DNA of 26,722 nucleotides, taken from a bacterium. GTDB taxonomy: Bacteria > Spirochaetota > UBA4802 > UBA5550. Below the pieces are notes generated by a model that had not been told where the DNA came from, made no database searches, and saw only the letters and a list, made by a program, of their open reading frames with translations. Shown here piece by piece: positions 21,600 to 26,722 of this stretch. Position 1 is the first letter of the stretch; every line of letters begins with the position of its first letter. The stretch spans positions 1 to 26,722 of the forward strand of contig JAAENB010001265.1 in NCBI GenBank assembly GCA_024224995.1, written 5' to 3'. The position numbers and the translations under genes are program-made.

Positions 21600-23651
21600 G
21601 TGGAAAAAACAAATTCAGAATCCGAAACTCATATAAAATTTGGGGTCACCGCAAAACTGATGATGGCAGCCTGCGTTGCGATTTTCCTGGCTGTTATTCT
21701 AACCGGGGGGATCAGTTATATAATCGCCCGCAGTGCCATAATTGACAAGATGGAGAACGTCGATTTAAAGAACATTATAACCATGAAAGCGGAAAAGATC
21801 GACGCCAGGTTATCCCGGGCCATTGAAACCGCCCTGTCTCTGGCGCAGGACCCGGTTTTGAATAAATGGTTCGTGAACAATGAGACCAACGCGGCCCTTG
21901 GAATTCTGGCCAAAGGACGATTGACCCGGGAACAGAACGAATTTGATTATTCCAAAGTATTTGCCATAAACAGGGCAACAAAAAATTATTGGGCAGGGAA
22001 CAACAAGCTGGTAGACAGGATATCCGCAAACGATCCCGAAGATCAATGGTTTTTTCAAAACATAAAAGATCAAAAAAAAATACAGATCAATATCGACTAT
22101 AATAAAGAACTTGGCGATACCTTTGTATTCATGAACGCGCTCATGGGCGATATAAAAAACCCCGATGGCCTTACCGGGGTAAGTTTAAAACTGAATAAAC
22201 TGGTAGAAGAACTCCTGGCAAGCAGCGAAGAATACGCGGACAACACCTGGCTGGCAGGGAGTAACAGGAAAATTCAGATTTCCCGTGACAAAGAACAGAT
22301 AGGAAAAGATCTTTCCGAAGTTTTTGGACCGGAAATAGCGAAAGCGATATCAACAAGCAATCAAGAAACTTCAATCCTGAAATATAACAAGCCCGGGCAG
22401 GGGGATATGATGCTTGCCTATGGTCCTATGAAATCAACTAACTGGATAGTTATTTCCGAAATCCCGCTTTCGGATTTACTGCGGTCGTTAAATACAATCG
22501 CCATAGGAACGGCAGTAACAGGAATTTTATCCATCGCCCTTGTTGTTCTGTTTTTCTTTTTTGTGGGTAAACGGACGATTAGCAGCCCGGTTAATACTAT
22601 TCTCCGCAGTTTTGATCTACTGAGCCAGGGAAACCTCTCGGCAACTATGCAGATAGAATCAAAAGACGAGTTTACAGTTATTGCCGAACACTTTAATCTC
22701 ATTCTGGAAAAATTGAGCGATATAATAACGCATGTACAGGAAAATTCCGAATCCCTTGCCGCCTCTTCAGAGGAGATCTCCTCTTCCGCGGCAAGCATGG
22801 CCGACAACGCAAGCAGTCAATCCGCTTCAGGAGAAGAGATCAGCGCAACGATTGAACAAATTTCAGCAGGTATGGATAGCATAGTAGAAGAGACAAAATC
22901 CCAGGATGAAGTATTATCGACTTTTATATCAGCCATAGGAGAGCTTTCCGAGATCATTATTGACATGGGGGATATCACCAGGCAAACCCTGACCTTAGCA
23001 GAAAAGATGTCATCCGAAGCCAGGTCCGGAGGGGAATCACTGAAGTCAATGAGCGCCAGTATGAGCAAGATCACTGCCAGCTCCGACGACATGACAAACA
23101 TCATTCAAATAATAAACGATATTTCCGACCAAATAAATCTCCTGTCTCTTAACGCGGCAATTGAAGCGGCGCGGGCCGGGGAAGCAGGAAGGGGTTTTGC
23201 CGTTGTTGCCGATGAAATATCCCGCCTGGCAGACCAGACAGCTCAAAGTTTAAAGGAAATCGACTCACTGGTAAAAGCAAACAATGACGAAATAAACAAT
23301 GGTATGATAAACGTAACCAACTCAATGAAAACCATCAGCCTTATCATCAAGGGAGTAAGCTCCATAACCGACATGATGAATAAAATATTTCAATATACGG
23401 AAAAACAAATAGACACAAACAAGACCGTAAACAAAAATATCGACCTGGTAAAAGCCCAGGCAGACCAGATACGATTCGCCACTGAAGAACACAAAACCGG
23501 GGTAAGTGAAGTAGTGGAATCGGTAAACAGCATCAGTGACCTTACCCAGGCAAATGCTTCAGGCTCCGAACAAATGGCAGCCAATTCCGAAGAGCTGGCA
23601 TCAATGGCGGAAAAACTGCGGTCTCTAATGGAATTCTTTAAAATAAATTAA
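21600..23651 (+). CDS. Methyl-accepting chemotaxis protein with Cache sensor
   Basis: This 683-aa chemoreceptor starts at GTG with AGGAG 7 nt upstream. TM1 is at ~18-46, followed by a large extracytoplasmic dCache-like sensor (~47-295; [44 protein letters not shown]), TM2 (~300-325) and HAMP (~326-380). A long cytoplasmic signalling coiled coil carries the conserved hairpin tip [20 protein letters not shown] (Glu522 region) and [20 protein letters not shown]. It would bind a small ligand outside and control CheA through CheW, affecting swimming. No che genes are in the window, so it is an orphan receptor, as is usual in motile bacteria with many receptors. The ligand is unknown. No C-terminal CheR-tethering pentapeptide is seen. 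Confidence 0.96.
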   Translation: MEKTNSESETHIKFGVTAKLMMAACVAIFLAVILTGGISYIIARSAIIDKMENVDLKNIITMKAEKIDARLSRAIETALSLAQDPVLNKWFVNNETNAALGILAKGRLTREQNEFDYSKVFAINRATKNYWAGNNKLVDRISANDPEDQWFFQNIKDQKKIQINIDYNKELGDTFVFMNALMGDIKNPDGLTGVSLKLNKLVEELLASSEEYADNTWLAGSNRKIQISRDKEQIGKDLSEVFGPEIAKAISTSNQETSILKYNKPGQGDMMLAYGPMKSTNWIVISEIPLSDLLRSLNTIAIGTAVTGILSIALVVLFFFFVGKRTISSPVNTILRSFDLLSQGNLSATMQIESKDEFTVIAEHFNLILEKLSDIITHVQENSESLAASSEEISSSAASMADNASSQSASGEEISATIEQISAGMDSIVEETKSQDEVLSTFISAIGELSEIIIDMGDITRQTLTLAEKMSSEARSGGESLKSMSASMSKITASSDDMTNIIQIINDISDQINLLSLNAAIEAARAGEAGRGFAVVADEISRLADQTAQSLKEIDSLVKANNDEINNGMINVTNSMKTISLIIKGVSSITDMMNKIFQYTEKQIDTNKTVNKNIDLVKAQADQIRFATEEHKTGVSEVVESVNSISDLTQANASGSEQMAANSEELASMAEKLRSLMEFFKIN

Positions 23652-23688
23652 AAAAATTTGTCAGAAAAAATACCCGGCACAAACACGT

Positions 23689-23739
23689 TGTAATATTTTG
23701 AAGCATTTTGTAGTATTTAAAGATAATTTGTAATATTTG
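23689..23739 (+). promoter_or_regulatory. Three TTGTARTATTT boxes at 20-bp period
   Basis: TTGTAATATTT (23689-23699), TTGTAGTATTT (23709-23719) and TTGTAATATTT (23729-23739) start exactly 20 bp apart. The bases between them are not conserved, so this is a set of protein-binding sites rather than a simple tandem repeat. The array ends 46 bp before the -35 of the hydrolase gene, which suits an activator. The protein that binds is unknown. Confidence 0.6.
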
Positions 23740-23785
23740 CAGACAGGCCAATTAACAACTCATCCAAACCAAAACCATTATTTCA

Positions 23786-23815
23786 TTGACGAAAACTCCA
23801 AAACCGGTATAGCAT
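23786..23815 (+). promoter_or_regulatory. Promoter giving an apparently leaderless mRNA
   Basis: TTGACG (23786-23791), 16 bp, TATAGCAT (23808-23815). The ATG is at 23823, only 9 bases after TATAGC, so transcription should start at or within a few bases of the start codon. Confidence 0.5.
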
Positions 23816-23822
23816 CAAACTT

Positions 23823-24707
23823 ATGGAACTACATGCCATTATGGGCAACAGTGTAAAACTGGATGGAGGAGCCATGTTTGGGAACGCGCCCCAGTCGCTC
23901 TGGAAAAAATGGCTTCCCCCTGATGAGTTTAACCGCATAGACCTGGCAACCCGGGCCCTGCTGGTAAAAACCGGTACGCATAACATCTTATTTGAAACCG
24001 GTATCGGTCTGTTCATGGAACCCAATCTGCGGGACAGGTATGGTGTTGTTGAGGACCGGCATGTTCTGCTCGATTCCCTGGCAGAACATGGCCTTTCACA
24101 TGAAGACATTACAACGGTAATTATATCACACCTTCATTTCGATCATGCCGGAGGGCTGTTCAGTTCCCGGGAAGAGAACAAAGAACCGGAGTTATTATTC
24201 CCCAACGCGGAGATCATGGTTAGTACCGTGAACCTGCAGCGGGCACGAATGCCCCATTTCAGGGACCGGGCATCGTTTGTTCCTGCTTTACATAAAATGC
24301 TGCGGAAAAGCGGACGCCTGAAAACCCTTTCCAGCAGTGATGTCCTCAAGTTCGAGAAACTCCGGGTAGACTTCTTTCAAAGCGACGGCCATACCCCGGG
24401 CATGCTTTGTTCCATCCTGGAATGGGAAGCTCCGGGCACTGAAGGACCCCGGACTCAAAAATTGATCTTTTCTGCCGATCTCATCCCTGGAAAATATTGG
24501 GTACATTTACCAATAACTATGGGCTACGACCGCTACCCCGAACGGCTCATCGATGAAAAAAGAACCCTCCTTGAATCGGCTTTCAAAGAAAACGCGCGGA
24601 TCTTTTATACCCATGACCCGGATACAGCCGTATCAGGAATCAGCTATAACAAAGAAAAACAGACCTTTTCCTGGGAAGAGGTTTCAGATTCATTTTTATC
24701 AAGCTAG
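23823..24707 (+). CDS. Metallo-beta-lactamase-fold hydrolase
   Basis: This 294-aa binuclear metal hydrolase has the MBL signature SHLHFDHAGG (His103, His105, Asp107, His108), a later ligand in SDGHTPGML, the bridging Asp in FSADLIP and a final His in IFYTHDPD. The N-terminus, SVKLDGGAMFGNAPQSLWKK, is typical of the quorum-quenching-lactonase-like branch, whose members cleave varied esters or lactones; the substrate here is unknown. I keep ATG 23823 although it has no Shine-Dalgarno sequence, because residues before Met18 are family-conserved. ATG at 23874 (Met18) does have GGAGG in front and could give a shorter form. The aldehyde oxidoreductase gene follows after 61 bp, so the two are probably one operon acting on related small molecules. 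Confidence 0.9.
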   Translation: MELHAIMGNSVKLDGGAMFGNAPQSLWKKWLPPDEFNRIDLATRALLVKTGTHNILFETGIGLFMEPNLRDRYGVVEDRHVLLDSLAEHGLSHEDITTVIISHLHFDHAGGLFSSREENKEPELLFPNAEIMVSTVNLQRARMPHFRDRASFVPALHKMLRKSGRLKTLSSSDVLKFEKLRVDFFQSDGHTPGMLCSILEWEAPGTEGPRTQKLIFSADLIPGKYWVHLPITMGYDRYPERLIDEKRTLLESAFKENARIFYTHDPDTAVSGISYNKEKQTFSWEEVSDSFLSS

Positions 24708-24768
24708 TCCCGTTACATTAAACGGGGCTAATTCTAAAAAATATTATCGTGATTTTAAGGAGGTTTTT

Positions 24769-26505
24769 ATGGACACAATTATCAGGATAGACATGGGAGC
24801 AGCAGGAGGCCCTTTGATCAACAAAGAGGGTCTGGGAGAGTATGCCGGGCTTGGCGGAAGAGCGTTAACCAGTTCGGTCATTTCAAAAGAAGTTCATCCC
24901 TTATGCCATCCCCTTGGAGCGGAGAATAAGCTGGTTATCGCGCCCGGTTTATTAAGCGGATCAACTGCGGCAATGTCCGGACGGCTTTCAGTTGGCTGTA
25001 AAAGTCCGCTTACGGGCGGAATTAAAGAATCAAATTCCGGCGGCCAGCCCGCGCAAGTCCTGGGACGGCTTGGGTATGCCGCCATCATTCTTGAAGGCAT
25101 TCCGCAAACAGATGACCTGTATAAAATTATTATTACCAAAGACGACATTAAAATCGAATTAGACAACAGTCTCAAAATGCTGCCCAATTACGATCTTGTT
25201 GAAAAAATGAAACAGGCATACGGAGACAAAATAACCTGTCTTTCCATTGGACCGGCAGGAGAGATGAAGATGAGCGCTGCCTCCATTGCCTGCACCGACA
25301 TGGAACTCAGGCCAACCAGGCATTGCGGCCGCGGCGGTGTTGGCGCGGTTATGGGTTCAAAAGGAATAAAGGCTATTGTTCTGGATGAAACCGGCACGGA
25401 ATCCCGGAAGCCGAAAGATCCGGACAAATTCAAAGAAGCCAACAAAACATTTGCCGCGGGGCTCAAACAACACTCTGTTACGGGCGAAGGACTTCCTGCT
25501 TACGGTACCAATATCCTGGCAAATATTATCAACGAAGCAGGCGGGTACCCGGTAAATAATTTCTCCAATGGAACATTCGACAATGTTTCAAAGATCAGCG
25601 GGGAAGCTACTGCGGAACTGGAAACCAAACGGGGCGGCAACCCCACGCACGCCTGCCACCGGGGCTGCGTTATTCGCTGCTCAGGAATTTATCACGACAA
25701 GGACGGCAACTATCTAACCAAACAGCCGGAATATGAAACAGTGTGGGCTCATGGTCCTAATTGCGGCATTGACGATCTCGACGCCATTGCCATGATGGAT
25801 TTCCTTGACGACAATTACGGACTCGACACTATCGAAATGGGCGCGACAATCGCCGTAGCCATGGAAGCCGGGCTGCTTAAATTCGGCGATGCCGAAGGTG
25901 CAATTAAGCTCATAAAAGAAATAGGGGCAGGAACACACCTGGGCCGCATCCTGGGGAACGGAACCGCTGTTACTGCAAAAGTTTTCGGTGTTGAGCGGGC
26001 TCCGGTTGTAAAAGGCCAGGCCATGCCGGCGTATGATCCCAGGCCCATCCAGGGGATCGGTGTTACCTACGCCACTACGCCAATGGGCGCGGATCATACC
26101 GCAGGTTATGCCATTACCACAAATATTCTTAAAGTAGGCGGGTTCGTGGACCCGTTAAAGCCGGAAGGACAGGTGGAATTATCCCGGAACCTGCAAGTCG
26201 CGACCGCGGCAATTGACTCTACGGGCATGTGTCTTTTTATCGCCTTTGCGATCCTGGACCAGCAGGAAACATTCCAGGCATTAATCGACCTGTTAAACTC
26301 CTTTCACGGTCTTGAGTTAACGGCTGAAGACGTTAGTGAGCTGGGTAAAAAAGTTCTCAAAATGGAGCGGGACTTTAATGCCGCTGCCGGATTTACCCCA
26401 AAACACGACCGTTTGCCCAGGTATTTTTATACGGAACCCGTAGGACCGCATAACATCACCTTCGGCGTTTCGGACGAAGAACTGGACAGTGTTTTTAACT
26501 GGTAA
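24769..26505 (+). CDS. Aldehyde ferredoxin oxidoreductase family (tungsten pterin enzyme)
   Basis: I choose ATG 24769 (AGGAGG 5 nt upstream); the frame is open further upstream inside the preceding gene. The 578-aa product has the N-terminal pterin-binding domain (LSVGCKSPLTGGIKESNSGG, LGRLGYAAIILEG, RHCGRGGVGAVMGSKGIKAI). The 4Fe-4S ligands are in ACHRGCVIRCSG (Cys296, Cys300, Cys304) and C-terminal TGMCLF (Cys488). CPxxC is replaced by the Cx3Cx3C form seen in one branch of the family. These enzymes oxidise aldehydes to acids, or reduce acids, with ferredoxin and a tungsten- or molybdenum-bis-pterin, in anaerobes. Slightly shorter than classical AOR (~605 aa). No ferredoxin or moa genes are nearby. 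The substrate is not predictable. Confidence 0.95.
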   Translation: MDTIIRIDMGAAGGPLINKEGLGEYAGLGGRALTSSVISKEVHPLCHPLGAENKLVIAPGLLSGSTAAMSGRLSVGCKSPLTGGIKESNSGGQPAQVLGRLGYAAIILEGIPQTDDLYKIIITKDDIKIELDNSLKMLPNYDLVEKMKQAYGDKITCLSIGPAGEMKMSAASIACTDMELRPTRHCGRGGVGAVMGSKGIKAIVLDETGTESRKPKDPDKFKEANKTFAAGLKQHSVTGEGLPAYGTNILANIINEAGGYPVNNFSNGTFDNVSKISGEATAELETKRGGNPTHACHRGCVIRCSGIYHDKDGNYLTKQPEYETVWAHGPNCGIDDLDAIAMMDFLDDNYGLDTIEMGATIAVAMEAGLLKFGDAEGAIKLIKEIGAGTHLGRILGNGTAVTAKVFGVERAPVVKGQAMPAYDPRPIQGIGVTYATTPMGADHTAGYAITTNILKVGGFVDPLKPEGQVELSRNLQVATAAIDSTGMCLFIAFAILDQQETFQALIDLLNSFHGLELTAEDVSELGKKVLKMERDFNAAAGFTPKHDRLPRYFYTEPVGPHNITFGVSDEELDSVFNW

Positions 26506-26526
26506 GACGGAGGGAAGGTTATCGGT

Positions 26527-26706
26527 GGCCCGGAGGGCCGGGTAACCGGTAATCGGTAAAAGCGCAGGTGCCAGGCGGTGCCGGGGAAAAATACGGAAGA
26601 AACTTGATAGAGATAGGTCTTTTTCTGTCCGGGGATATTAACCGGAGCCTTTTCTGCTCCCGGGGTTAAAAACCCCGGGCTACATGACTACACCCCTCCG
26701 GGGTGT
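26527..26706. repeat. Cluster of GC-rich palindromes after the AOR gene
   Basis: There are three hairpins: GGCCC-GGA-GGGCC (26527-26539), CCCGGGGTT-AAA-AACCCCGGG (26659-26679) and ACACCCC-TCC-GGGGTGT (26690-26706). The last two are joined by CTACATGACT and look like one REP-type dispersed element. They may stop transcription or bind a nucleoid protein. No gene is visible in 26506-26722. Confidence 0.6.
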
Positions 26707-26722
26707 TTCCGGTATGGGACCG

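Noticed and set aside
1..26722. CRISPR arrays, tRNA or rRNA genes, insertion-sequence transposases
   Set aside because: I saw no regular repeat-spacer array, cloverleaf, rRNA-like stretch or transposase reading frame. The three 20-bp-spaced boxes at 23689 are too few and too short for CRISPR.

Overview
The window looks like chromosomal DNA of a Gram-negative anaerobe. Outer-membrane and lipoprotein genes point to a double membrane, and a tungsten-type aldehyde ferredoxin oxidoreductase with Cys-rich DUF3795 and Sir2 proteins points to anaerobic life. The hybrid kinase fused to a SpoIIE/PP2C phosphatase, the relaxed signal peptides, the AAA ATPase type at the left edge and the intermediate GC would suit a spirochaete. 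That placement is inference; no rRNA or other phylogenetic marker is present.

Layout. 1-1221 (-): 3'-truncated AAA/STAND-like ATPase. 1606-5331 (+): very large sensor (Cache, three PAS, HisKA/HATPase, REC, PP2C), preceded by a G9 tract and two promoter-like motifs. 5410-9410 (+): tetrapyrrole genes hemC, cobA-hemD fusion and hemB, interrupted by a repeat cluster and a 60-aa Arg-pair peptide. 9425-11247 (+): DUF3795 protein and a polytopic DUF1624-like acyltransferase. 11518-12376 (+): frameshifted and truncated TonB-dependent receptor. 12384-13340 (-): lipoprotein with its own consensus promoter.

13467-18932 is the accessory core. A unit occurs twice, offset by 3780 bp at its start: a 157-aa ribbon-helix-helix-like gene (+) facing a minus-strand set. 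Copy A has DUF4157/M23-like effector, secreted SH3b protein and immunity-like protein. Copy B has an XRE regulator, a shorter SH3b paralogue and only a 3' scrap of the immunity-like gene. The DUF4157 protein changes base composition just after its conserved N-terminal module, as in polymorphic toxins with swapped tips. I read this as a peptidoglycan-directed effector/immunity cassette with a decayed sibling, which is the most likely undescribed system in the window.

18933-19105 is a divergent control region with operator-like repeats overlapping a promoter. It is followed by a small ORF that runs into a dispersed 21-bp-unit repeat, then a WD40-like (PD40) lipoprotein (19361-20665, +), a Sir2 deacylase (20728-21474, -), a methyl-accepting chemotaxis protein (21600-23651, +), and a metallo-beta-lactamase-fold hydrolase plus aldehyde ferredoxin oxidoreductase pair (23823-26505, +). 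Three TTGTARTATTT boxes at an exact 20-bp period lie upstream of that pair, whose first mRNA appears leaderless. The right end is a cluster of GC-rich palindromes.
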